64,000 nucleotides of DNA. It comes from Hormiphora californensis (taxonomy: Eukaryota > Ctenophora > Tentaculata > Cydippida > Pleurobrachiidae). Below are positions 35,813 through 58,670 of this stretch, piece after piece; position 1 is the stretch's first letter, and the number at the start of each line of letters is the position of its first letter. The notes under the pieces were generated by a model. The model was given only the letters and a program-made list of their open reading frames with translations, had not been told where the DNA came from and did not search any database. The translations under genes were made by a program, and so were the position numbers. The stretch covers positions 2,210,529 through 2,274,528 of the forward strand of contig CM035352.1 of NCBI GenBank assembly GCA_020137815.1, read 5' to 3'.

Positions 35813-36859
35813 AAGATGGCCCCTCCTTGATGAAATGATCTCGTATCACGGGCCGCTTGAGAACTTTGACAAGAACTGGTGACATGAACCCAATCAATCA
35901 GCATCACAAAGTGACTTGAGAGCATTGTGGAGGGATATTCAAGGGATATGAGAGCAATAATCCGTTATTGAGACATGTTAACAGCACCCCAAACCCACTT
36001 TTCACCACGTGACCGGGCCTGGATCACATGTCAGGAGTGACGGTCGGAAAACCCTCCACTGTGTCTCTCCTGGTAATCAGATTATGCTCAAATTGGTCTC
36101 ATTACAAAGATAATCGTTAGCCAAAGACGGGCAAAAAATTCTGAATGATGAGGGGGTCTCATATCGAAGGAACGGAGAAGTTCATTCCGTTCATGAAAAT
36201 GAATTTTGAGCTAGAGCTCTGATTTTTCTGTCAGGATCAAGATAGACATAGTGGAGCAACCCTGCCAAGTTACAGCTCTCCACCACATCGGCAACTATGG
36301 TGGTCTAGGGGGGGCCTTTTTTTTGCCGCACACGGTACCTATAATTTTTAGTTATTTTAAAGTATACCCCGGCACCCCTCCCCCCTTCGCAGATCGGGGT
36401 CCGGGGAGTATATGGTTTAGTTTCAGGCAATTCACAACTTCATAAACGTTGGATACACTGTAACATGAAAAAACCAACCCCCACCGATGCATTGAAAATC
36501 GATATTACGAAACAGTCAGTACAGAACAGTAAAGACAGTGTCACAGTAAGTACGTGAGCCGATCAGAGGCCAGATCTGAGTTCTGAATCTGATTGGCTCA
36601 CTCGAAAATGTATGTGTCAGATCCCGATGAAATTGAAGTTGAATTCCAGTTGCATTGGATTCAGTGCCTCATTTCTAAACGGGGGTTTAGAACGGGAGCG
36701 GACTTTTGGCAAAGAGAAAACCGACACCGGGGACTCAGATATCAAATATACACCATTATTAGTCACATAGATCTGAGCGGAATGCAGAATTTTGTCTTTT
36801 TTGTGTTTTTTCGAGATATTTTCTGAAATTTAAAAATCGCGACTTTTAAAATTTAAAAA

Positions 36860-37076
36860 AATATTCAGCGCGCTGCTTCAATGCCGCGCATTCTTTTAAA
36901 CTTGCTCGCCGAACCACAAAATTCTACCGATCGGCAGCGCGGCGACTCGATCGTCTCTCGCGCTCGCCGCGCGGATCGGGATTCAATTTTCAAATTTCTC
37001 AAAAAGTTCGCGAAAAACGTGAAACGTTTTTTGTTTGGTTCATTTTTTTGAGTTCGCAGGTCGTTTTTCACAAGAA
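36860..37076 (+). promoter_or_regulatory. CpG-rich probable promoter of SLC25A10
   Basis: 36866-36985 is rich in CG dinucleotides (GCGCGC, CCGCGCGG, GATCGGCAGCGCGGCG), unlike the surroundings. It ends about 90 bp before the proposed first coding exon. The position suits a TATA-less housekeeping promoter, but no core motif is certain. Confidence 0.45.
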
Positions 37077-48031
<10,955 letters not shown>

Positions 48032-49045
48032 TATAATGACTCTTTTTCTTGGTCGTGTTTTTCTAGAATCTAGGACAAGACAGAAACTCTCTATATGTAA
48101 AATGTTTTATGACTACCTGTGGCTTTGAGTTTGTGTGCGAATCTTTTTTGTATCAGTGAATGAATATGTGTGAATGAATATGTAATACGTTAGTGGGCTA
48201 CATAACTTTTTTTCAGTATGGCAAAACAAATATTGTGTCGTCTGATTTCTGGTGGAGAGTTTTGTCTCCCTCACAACTTGACGTAACGCGCGGTGCTAAT
48301 GTTTTGAACATCATCGCGCACTTCCCACCAACCACACTCAGCCAGACACAACACTGCAAGAGGGAGACCTCTGGCACGAGATCAGGTGATTCATCAGGCT
48401 GGCATGATGGGGAAGGGGCATGATGGGGAATAGAGAATCAGCTGAGACAATGATCTTGAAATCAACGTTTTTTTTACCGAACTATAACAGTGAGTGACAG
48501 GGGGATGCAAGTCCAGGTTTGCTGACTTTTCCCACGGTTGAGTCATTGGACGCGCGATCATCCTTCCCAAAACACTTCCGCGCGTGACAGAACCGTGATT
48601 GGTTCCAATCGTGTGTGACAACTGATATGACAACCCCGAACCCCACCAACCAACATATCTGACATCGCCCCCAACCCGGCCCCCATCGCCACCCCCGTGT
48701 CACTCCCCCAATCCTCCCCCAATGATCATCATCCAACGCTCAAGGGCCGGCTCTTACGTGATGATCAAAATGGTCCGCACATTGCAGTTTTTGGCAGATG
48801 ATGATGAACAAAAACATGAGCACACTTCATCTTTTTAACTGATGATGATCATCACGATCAGTATACTTAATAAGCATACTGATTTTGGGATATCTGTTGC
48901 AATAAAAAATCTCCCCAAAATAGCACCCCCTAATGCTTATAGCCTAAAGACTTTAAATTTGGAGGTAAGGAAAGTACGTTCTTCAGTCTGAAGTCTCTAT
49001 CTAGTCAGGGGCGGACCGCGGAGCTATAATCGTGGGAAACAACAA
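48032..49045. other. 3' flank of SLC25A10
   Basis: No exon is seen. A possible polyadenylation signal, AATAAA, is at 48900-48905 on the plus strand. The rest is unannotated. Confidence 0.4.
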
Positions 49046-49554
49046 GGGTGCGTACAGACTGTCCATGCGTTTTCGATATGTTTTTACTCTCCAAGCTTGG
49101 TCAAATGACCAAATTTTGTCAGTCTCAGTGGTCATCCGACATATCCCGACGTGAAATTCGACCTGAATCTCGACCTGGAATGAGGCGCGCATCAGAGAGA
49201 TGTGCCGCAGTAAGCAAATGGTGTCGCGCTTCAACTCTTCTCTCTCGCTCACTACGAATGCACGCCTCATTCCAGGTCGAGATTCAGGTCGAATTTCACG
49301 TCGAGGTATGGCAATTATGTCGGATGACCACTGTCTGTGCGACTTGGTCAAAATGCCCATGCCCATAATGTGGGCAAGATTTTGACCAAGTCGCACAGAC
49401 TGACAAAACTTGGTCATTTGACCAAGCTTGGAGAGTAAAAACTGAAACTAATTCATAACATATCGAAAACCACTGAACCCGACTAATTTTGATACGCTGG
49501 CGACTTGGTCAAAATAATGGACATGATCACGCATGGACAGTCTGTGCGTGCCCC
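49046..49554. mobile_element. Foldback element with GGGTGCGTACAGACTGTCC ends
   Basis: Left GGGTGCGTACAGACTGTCC and right GGACAGTCTGTGCGTGCCCC are near complements. Long inner arms are also complementary (GCTTGGTCAAATGACCAA, and CGACCTGAATCTCGACCTGG with its complement near 49270). CTTGGTCAAA recurs in both arms. No coding frame is supported. Confidence 0.7.
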
Positions 49555-50470
49555 AAGTAAATGAGGGCTGTCTTGCAGCGTCAGTCCCCATTTTTATTTT
49601 TTCGACAGTCGAATATGTCGAATGTTTGATTTGTGAGGACTGAGGTCCCCAAATTTGAGAGCATGCACCCTTCTAATAAATCTTCACATCTCACCCATTG
49701 AGTCGCCTGACACTGTGTCCACGCTCCGAAAGAATGAACATTTCAACTCACACAATCGCTTAATAAATAAATCAAGCCTGGTTAAATTACATCCCTGTCT
49801 GGCGGTGCTGACCATAATTACACTTCCCATGAGACAGTCCTCACTGTGTAACCCGCCCACGTGAGATGCTGCCCACTTGCCACTTGGTTAGGTAATAGGT
49901 GCAAACCCATCACTAAGTAGGGGTTTCAAGATGCAAGAGAACTGCAAGTTGAAACATTCAACCTGCATGTTGTAGCGGCCTGCCAAGAAAAACTGCCGCG
50001 TTGATTGTGTGCCAAGAAATACAGTGCAGTCGGTGTGGACGTTTTCCCCAACACTTCTAAAAATATAAGTTGGAGTTTCCGATTGTTCAGTGCTCAGTGT
50101 ATGTACTGTTTCTAATTGCTATCAGAAGTCTGTAATATAGTGCACTGTGTTGTAAAGTGTTGACTCTACCAATGCTTCTTAGGTTCTAACCCTCTTTTAC
50201 ATTTGTTTCCCGGGTGGGGTGCGGGAAACAGGGTCGATCAATGCCTCTCAGTTGCCAATTTCATGATTAACTTGTGACTTTTTAGCAGGTAAATATAATA
50301 GTAATACCAGTTTGCATGTTCATGTCCTCATCGGAAGCGAGGGCCGAGGGCGTCTACCTGCTACTTTGGAAAATTTGTTGTGAACATAAATTTTTTGAAA
50401 ATGATAGACGATGATTCGGAAAAAAATAATCAGATAATCTACAAAATCATTCGGAAGCTATGAAATCATT

Positions 50471-50476
50471 TTTATT
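50471..50476 (-). terminator. AATAAA polyadenylation signal of the GGP-repeat gene
   Basis: AATAAA lies 27 nt beyond the stop codon at 50505-50503 on the minus strand, implying a very short 3' UTR. Confidence 0.65.
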
Positions 50477-50502
50477 TTTCCGAGTTCAACTCAGAGTCCA
50501 CT

Positions 50503-53500
50503 CTATTGTCCATAGCCGTTTCCCCATCCATTGCCCCACCCAGAGCCATATCCAGCAGCAGAGCCACCTCCAGCACCACCGGCACCTCCGGCACCACCGC
50601 TGAGTCCTCCGCCAAAACCGGCTCCGAAACCGTTTCCAGCTCCAGCACCGGCTCCGAAACCGTTTCCTGCTCCAGCACCGGCTCCGAATCCGTTTCCGGC
50701 TCCAGCACCGGCTCCGAATCCGTTTCCGGCTCCAGCTCCAGCACCAAGGGGAGCTCCGCCCATATTCACAGAGATGTTAGCTCCAAAACCGGGATTGGCA
50801 CCACCAGCATTAGGGAATGCAGGGGCACCTCCGGCATTAGGGAAGTTAGGGGCACCTCCACCATTAGGGAAGTTAGGGGCTCCTCCACCGTTGGGGAAGT
50901 TAGGGGCACCTCCGCCGTTGGGGAAGTTAGGGGCACCTCCAGCATTAGGGAAGTTAGGGGCACCTCCACCGTTGGGGAAGTTAGGGGCACCTCCGCCGTT
51001 GGGGAAGTTAGGGGCACCTCCAGCATTGGGGAAGTTAGGGGCACCTCCGCCGTTGGGGAAGTTAGGGGCACCTCCGGCAGGGGCGGCACGAGGAGTGTTG
51101 GTCCTAATGTTAATGTTAAGACCACCAGCGGGGGCAGCTCCAGGGAAAGTGATAGCGGTGTTAGGGACCATTCGGCGTCCACCGTTCAGTCGGACAACAC
51201 TGTATCCGGGCCTGCTCTTGGATGGCCTAATGTTGGACTGGGGAACGGTAACAAGAGTTCCAGAAATGGCAACTGTAACCGCAGGGATAGGTGCTGCGGG
51301 GATCGAGCTCAGGGGAGATCTGATCGGGGACCGCATGAACACGGGAGATCTAATGGGAGAGCCAGGAAGGGAGTGCAGTGGTGAGTAGATGCAAAGTGGA
51401 GTTCCACTCTCACCTGGGCCACCTGGTCCTCCAGGACCTCCTGGGCCACCAGGTCCACCGGGTCCGCCAGGACCTCCGGGGCCACCAGGTCCTCCGGGTC
51501 CACATGGAAGGAAGGCGTGAGGAGGCTGCAGACAAGCTGGGCACTTATCCGCGGGGGTATTGGGCTGAGGGCCACTGACAGTAACCTCAATGATAATAAC
51601 AGTGGGACAGATTGGTCTTCGCTCTCCCTTGATCTTCACAGAGAATCCAGTCTTGGGGGCCTTCCTTGGTCGGAAGTTCCTTCCGGGAACAGTGAAAGAG
51701 GTTCCGGCAACGGTGATTGTGTAGAACTTCTGAGGGTAGATAGGGGTACCATTGACCACGAATAGTGGCCTACTGTGTGGCGCTCCAGAAGGCTCGTTCA
51801 TCATCGTTTTAGGGAGGACCACAATAGGTCGCTTGTCCCCAACGAGGGGATCGTAGTGAGGCTTCACTGACTTGTCTGGGTTGAAGAGGACGTAGAGAGG
51901 GAAGTGTCGAACACCCTTAGGTAGCAACACTCCTTTGAGGGAGTCAGGAAGAGACTTGGGTTTCGTTCCTGGGAAGATAAGTTTGTAAGGGCAATCATCT
52001 TCATCAGAACTGGAGTCAGAAGAAGTGTAGTCTGGATCAGAATCACCGGGAAGGCCACCTGGACCTCCTGGACCTCCAGGACCACCTGGACCACCTGGAC
52101 CTCCAGGGCCACCATTACGAGGATCATCATCGGGATCGGGGCCACCGGGACCTCCTGGGCCTCCAGGTCCACCGGGACCGCCAGGTCCTCCAGGTCCACC
52201 GGGACCTCCACGGTTTTTGGGACTGTAGGGACAGTCTTCGGGACTATGAGGACCTCGGCCTCCAGGTCCACCTGGACCTCCTGGACCACCTGGACCTCCA
52301 GGACCACCAGGACCACCTTGTCGAGGATCGTCATTGGGATCTCTTGGTCCACCGGGTCCACCTGGGCCTCCGGGTCCACCTGGACCTCCAGGTCCACCAC
52401 GTCGAGGATCGTCGTTGGGATCTTTTGGGCCTCCTGGACCTCCTGGCCCACCAGGACCTCCTGGACCACCTCGTCGAGGATCGTCGTTGGGATCTCTTGG
52501 TCCACCTGGGCCTCCGGGTCCACCGGGACCTCCTGGACCTCCAGGTCCACCTCGTCGAGGATCGTCGTTGGGATCTCTTGGTCCACCTGGGCCTCCGGGT
52601 CCACCAGGACCTCCTGGACCACCGGGACCTCCTGGGCCACCACATCTCCTAGGGCAACGAGGACCTCCGGGACCTCCAGGACCACCTGGTCCGCCTGGGC
52701 CTCCAGGACCACCAGGACCACCTCGTCGAGGATCATCGTTGGGATCTCTTGGTCCACCTGGGCCTCCGGGTCCACCAGGACCTCCTGGACCACCAGGACC
52801 ACCTCGTCGAGGATCGTCGTTGGGATCCCTTGGTCCACCTGGGCCTCCGGGTCCACCAGGGACCTCCTGGACCTCCAGGTACCACCTCGTCGAGGATCAG
52901 TCGTTAGGGATCTTTTGGTCCACCAGGACTGCCACACAACGGGCAGTCATGTTTGGGATCTTTGGGACCTCCAGGACCACCAGGTCCACCGGGACCTCCT
53001 GGACCTCCAGGACCACCCCTTCGAGGATCATCGTTGGGATCTCTTGGTCCACCTGGGCCTCCGGGTCCACCAGGACCTCCTGGACCACCAGGACCACCTC
53101 TTCGAGGATCATCGTTGGGATCTCTTGGTCCACCTGGGCCTCCAGGTCCGCCGGGACCACCTGGACCTCCGGGACCACCTCTTCGAGGATCATCCCTGGG
53201 ATCTTTAGGACCTCCAGGTCCGCCGGGACCTCCGGGGCCACCGGGACCACCCCTTCGAGGATCATCTCTGGGATCTTTTGGTCCGTCTGGGCCTCCAGGT
53301 CCGCCGGGACCACCTGGACCTCCAGGTCCACCGGGACCACCGGGTCCACCACAGAATGGACATCTGTGTTTTTTAGGTCCTCCAGGACCTCCTGGACCTC
53401 CTGGACCTCCTGGTCCTCCGGGACCTCCTGGTCCAGCAGGCTTTTTAGGCGATTCTGGCTTCTTTGGAGCTGCTGGTTTTATAGGGGATTCTGGTTTCTT

Positions 53501-56500
53501 TGGAGTAGCAGGAGCACGGTTTCTTGGGCTGTAAGGACAATACTCTGGACTGTGTGGAGTAGGTCCTCCAGGTCCCCCGGGACCTCCTGGGCCACCTGGA
53601 CCTCCTGGTCCTCCGGGACCTCCTGGTCCAGCTGGCTTTTTGGGAGATTCAGGTTTCTTTGGAGCTGCTGGTTTTTTTGGAGATTCTGGCTTTTTTGCTG
53701 GAGCTTGTTTCCTTGGGCTGTAAGGACAGTCCTCTGGGCTGTGAGGAGCAAAAGGTCCTCCAGGTCCACCGGGACCTCCAGGACCTCCTGGCCCACCAGG
53801 ACCTCCAGGACCACCTGGACCACCACGTCGAGGATCATCCTTAGGCTTTTTGGGGCCACCTGGACCTCCAGGTCCGCCTGGGCCTCCAGGTCCTCCGGGG
53901 CCTCCAGGTCCGCCCCGTCGAGGATCGTCTCTGGGATCTTTAGGACCACCTTTTCGAGGATCATCTCGGGGATCTTTAGGACCTCCGGGTCCTCCTGGGC
54001 CTCCGGGTCCGCCTGGGCCTCCTGGTCCACCTGGGCCTCCAGGACCTCCACGGTTCTTAGGGCTGTAAGGACAATCTTCGGGGCTGTGGGGCGCACGAGG
54101 GCCTCCAGGTCCCCCGGGACCACCTGGACCTCCTGGGCCACCGGGACCTCCAGGACCACCTCTTCGGGGATCATCCCTGGGATCTTTAGGACCACCGCGT
54201 CGAGGATCGTCTCGGGGATCTTTAGGACCTCCAGGTCCGCCAGGACCACCTGGACCTCCTGGGCCACCGGGACCTCCAGGACCACCTCTTCGGGGATCAT
54301 CCCTGGGATCTTTAGGACCACCGCGTCGAGGATCGTCTCGGGGATCTTTAGGACCTCCAGGTCCGCCGGGGCCACCGGGACCTCCTGGGCCACCGGGACC
54401 TCCAGGACCACCTCTTCGGGGATCATCCCTGGGATCTTTAGGACCACCGCGTCGAGGATCGTCTCGGGGATCTTTAGGACCTCCAGGTCCGCCGGGGCCT
54501 CCAGGACCTCCGGGTCCACCTGGGCCTCCAGGACCACCACGGTTCTTAGGGCTGTAAGGGCAATCTTCGGGGCTGTGTGGGCCACGAGGACCACCTGGTC
54601 CTCCAGGTCCTCCGGGACCACCTGGACCTCCAGGTCCGCCGCGTCGAGGATCGTCTCTTGGATCTTTAGGACCTCCAGGTCCGCCGGGACCACCTGGTCC
54701 ACCGGGACCTCCAGGACCACCTCTTCGGGGATCATCCCTGGGATCTTTAGGACCACCTCTTCGAGGATCATCTCGGGGATCTTTAGGACCGCCAGGTCCG
54801 CCTGGGCCTCCAGGTCCACCTGGGCCTCCTGGTCCACCTGGACCTCCACGGTTCTTAGGGCTGTAAGGGCAATCTTCAGGGCTGTGTGGGCCACGAGGAC
54901 CGCCTGGTCCTCCTGGTCCTCCAGGTCCTCCGGGACCACCTGGACCTCCAGGTCCGCCGCGTCGAGGATCGTCTCTTGGATCTTTAGGACCTCCAGGTCC
55001 GCCGGGACCACCTGGTCCACCGGGACCTCCAGGACCACCTCTTCGGGGATCATCCCTGGGATCTTTAGGACCACCTCTTCGAGGATCATCTCGGGGATCT
55101 TTAGGACCGCCAGGTCCGCCTGGGCCTCCAGGTCCACCTGGGCCTCCAGGACCTCCAGGTCCGCCGCGTCGAGGATCATCTCTGGGATCTTTAGGACCAC
55201 CTGGACCTCCGGGTCCACCTGGGCCACCGGGACCTCCGGGACCACCTGGACCGCCACGGTTCTTTGGGCTGTAAGGACAATCTTCGGGGCTATGGAGGCC
55301 ACCAGGTCCACCTGGGCCTCCAGGACCTCCGGGTCCACCTGGGCCTCCAGGACCTCCGGGTCCACCAGGACCTCCGGGACTGCTACCAGGACTCGACCAA
55401 GTTGGGGTACTAGAACCACTATCCGGGGCCTCAAATTCAATAGTAATTGGATTCAATGGGCTATTGGGACAAAGTGGATGATGGGTAAGCTTGCCGTTGA
55501 CCGATATAATAAATCCATTTGGGTCAGGAGAACCCCCTGGGCCACCAGGTCCTCCGGGACCTCCTGGACCTCCGGGTCCACCACCATTTGGAGATTTCGG
55601 TTTCTTGGGGCTTTCGGGTTTCTTTGGGCCACCAGGTCCACCTGGACCTCCAGGTCCACCTGGACCTCCGGGTCCACCTGGGCCTCCAGGACCACCATGT
55701 CGTGGATCGACACACAGAGGGCAGTAGGGTCCGCCAGGGGCCTCCAGGTCCTCCAGGACCTCCTGGGCCACCGGGACCTCCTGGGCCACCATCTTTAGGA
55801 GATTCGGGTTTCTTTGGACCTCCTGGGCCTCCGGGTCCACCTGGGCCTCCAGGACCTCCGGGTCCACCAGGACCACCATGTCGTGGATCGATACACAGAG
55901 GGCAGTAGGGTCCGCCGGGGCCTCCAGGTCCACCAGGACCTCCTGGGCCACCGGGACCTCCTGGGCCACCATCTTTAGGAGATTCGGGTTTCTTTGGGCC
56001 ACCAGGTCCACCTGGGCCTCCAGGACCTCCGGGTCCACCTGGGCCTCCAGGACCACCATGTCGTGGATCGATACACAGAGGACAGTATGGTCCGCCGGGG
56101 CCTCCTGGGCCACCGGGACCTCCTGGGCCTCCGGGACCTCCTGGACCACCATCTTTAGGAGATTCGGGTTTCTTTGGGCCACCAGGTCCACCTGGGCCTC
56201 CAGGACCTCCGGGTCCACCTGGGCCTCCAGGACCACCATGTCGTGGATCGACACACAGAGGGCAGTATGGTCCGCCGGGGCCTCCTGGGCCACCGGGACC
56301 TCCTGGGCCACCGGGACCTCCTGGACCACCATCTTTAGGAGATTCGGGTTTCTTTGGGCCACCAGGTCCACCTGGGCCTCCAGGACCTCCGGGTCCACCT
56401 GGGCCTCCAGGACCACCATGTCGTGGATCGACACACAGAGGGCAGTAGGGTCCGCCGGGGCCTCCAGGTCCTCCGGGACCTCCTGGTCCACCGGGACCTC

Positions 56501-57898
56501 CTGGGCCGCCATCTTTAGGAGATTCGGGTTTCTTTGGACCTCCTGGGCCTTCGGGACCACCAGGACCCCCAGGTCCACCTGGGCCTCCAGGACCACCTGG
56601 ACCACCATATCTAGGATCAAGTAAAAGAGGACAGAAAATGCCGCCAGGACCCCCGGGTCCACCAGGACCTCCAGGTCCACCTGGACCTCCTGGGCCACCA
56701 GGACCCCCTGGACCACCAGGACCTCCTGGGCTACCTGGTCTGGTAGGATCACGACATTCAGGATAGTATGGACAACCTCCTGGGCCTCCATCGCCTCCTG
56801 GGCCACCATCACCTCCCGGGCCACCATCACCTCCCGGGCCACCATCGCCTCCTGGGCCTCCATCGCCTCCATCGCCTCCTGGGCCACCATCGCCTCCTGG
56901 GCCTCCATCGCCTCCATCGCCTCCGGGACCCCCTGGTCCACCGGGACCGCCCTCCTTGCTTGGCAGAGCTGGTCCGAAGCAGTATGGACATACAAGTCCA
57001 GTGGGGCTTGATGGCCTACTGTTCATTATTCCGCAGATAGGACAAAAGATAAGGTTGTTGGGGAGTGGTTCAGGTTGGTTGGCAGGGGAAGATGGACAAT
57101 CCCTACAGTGGATTCCAGGGCTCCCGGGTGCACCGGGACAACCGTTATCAGCAACAGCTGGTCGAACGTTAGTTCCAAAGTATGTCCTTCCGAACAGCTT
57201 GACCGTTACTGTTCCGGGTGTCGGGTTGGGGCTGATATCCACTCCCATCACGTTCTGGTCACGACCGATCTCTGGGATAAAAACAATAAACAGAGTGGTT
57301 GGGTTGAGTGTCTGAGGCTGGCCCTGAGGACTGGCGAAGGGGTTCACCATGTTAAGAATGGGAGAGCCACCAGCAGGAGCCCGAGCGTTGGGGTTCACCA
57401 TGTTGAGGCTGGGTCGGGCGTTAACATTAAGGTTAACATTTGGTGCGCCCATGCCGATAACAGGTCCGCCCATAGCAGGAGCTCGAGCGTTGGGATTTGC
57501 CATGTTGAGGTTTGGTCGGGCGTTAACATTAAGGTTAACATTCGGTGCGCCCATGCCCACAGCAGGTCCGCCCATAGCAGGTCCACCCATGCCCATAGCA
57601 GGTCCACCCATGCCCATAGCAGGTCCACCCATGCCCATAGCAGGTCCACCCATGCCCATAGCAGGTCCACCCATGCCCATTAGCAGGCTCCGCCACGAGC
57701 GTTGATACTGATGTTGGCACCTAGACCACCGCCTGCAGCTGCTCCTCGAGAAGCGTTAGCCGCGGCAGCCCCAAAGTTAGCTGCATTGCCCATAGCACCC
57801 GATCGGGCGCCCATTGCCGCGTTAGACATGGCTCCGTTTCCGGAGCCGAATGCTGCATTTGCAGCTCCCCCGTTGAAGTTCCCGTAATTATATGCCAT
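50503..57898 (-). CDS. Giant Gly-Gly-Pro-repeat structural protein (silk/collagen-like), frame broken by indels
   Basis: Starts [11 protein letters not shown] at 57898 and ends [12 protein letters not shown] with TAG at 50503. It spans about 2,460 codons with no evident intron. Order: Asn/Ala/Gly head; PAMGMGG repeats; two [14 protein letters not shown] modules; a beta segment ([13 protein letters not shown]); CPIC-x14-CPYC; then (GGP)n blocks. The blocks are broken by [33 protein letters not shown] and [13 protein letters not shown] cassettes. A non-repetitive insert ([16 protein letters not shown]) lies near 55470. After an acidic stretch come two further beta modules, about twelve GAPNFPNGG, five [11 protein letters not shown] and a Trp/Tyr-Gly tail. 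No signal peptide is seen. Small indel clusters at about 57681, 55737 and 52861-52906 shift the frame between otherwise continuous GGP readings. Function unknown; GGP favours polyproline-II/polyglycine-II packing, so a fibre, capsule or adhesive role is inferred. Confidence 0.75.
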
Positions 57899-57968
57899 TA
57901 TCAATCATTAGGCAAACACACGAGACACTGGACAAAAGAAAATGAAATTCAGATAACAAACAATGGAC

Positions 57969-57976
57969 AATATATA
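57969..57976 (-). promoter_or_regulatory. TATA-like box of the GGP-repeat gene
   Basis: TATATATT lies about 72 nt upstream of the start codon, which would place initiation near 57942. An inverted CCAAT (TGATTGGCT) lies further upstream near 58030-58040. The arrangement suits a strongly expressed structural gene. Confidence 0.5.
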
Positions 57977-58670
57977 CAGATTAAGCGAGGTCACTCTAGC
58001 TGCATATATTGTGTGTGTGACATCAAGGTGTCAGCCAATCAAGGGCCCTCCTTCTAGCGGCTAGACACAGGCAAACACCGCTACCAGATGAAAACTACAT
58101 GTGAAACCATACCCCCTCTTATCATCACCCCGCTGAAAATTCCTCTCAAATTCACTAAATTTCAGCCTTTTTACGCAGTTTAGAACTAAATTTGTTGTGA
58201 GAAAGTCACGTCCTTGATAAGGAATGTCAGGCTAATAATAGAAATGGCGAATAAGCCAAGTAGATAAGCGTTTTGACTTCTCGGATTGTGCCAGGGTAAG
58301 GTGGGCATGAGAGAGGGGGCGAGATGGATCCGGCCTTATGGCCGACAATATTCATTATAAATCATTCTATCTAGGAAGATATTATCATAACCACAAAGTG
58401 TCGTTATGATAATGAATAATCGACTGGTTATGATACTGGTTATGATAATTATTGGTATACCGATTTTGATAGAAACTAAGTCGTTCTACCTCAAAACGTC
58501 AAAATTATTAATTGTTTATAACTCAGCAAATACAAACAATAAAATATGTATCCTTAAAATCATCTCGATCCTCTACCGTTATAATCTTCAATGCTATTAT
58601 TTTGTTCAATTATCATGAATGACTTGAATGCCATCGCGAGACTGTAACGATTATTCAATGATAATTCCAC
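57977..58670. other. Intergenic region upstream of the GGP-repeat gene
   Basis: Between the GGP-gene promoter and the stop of the coiled-coil gene. It is AT-rich, and apart from the inverted CCAAT no further feature is supported. Confidence 0.4.

Noticed and set aside
49001-49417. 138-codon minus-strand frame
   Set aside because: It lies within the arms of the foldback element at 49046-49554 and mirrors the opposite-strand frame.
52334-55798. Plus-strand 1154-codon collagen-like (GPP)n reading
   Set aside because: It is the exact antisense of the minus-strand GGP repeats. It runs into meaningless Ser/Thr/Trp/Arg sequence, and the non-repetitive modules make protein-like sense only on the minus strand, which also has the start, TATA-like box and AATAAA.
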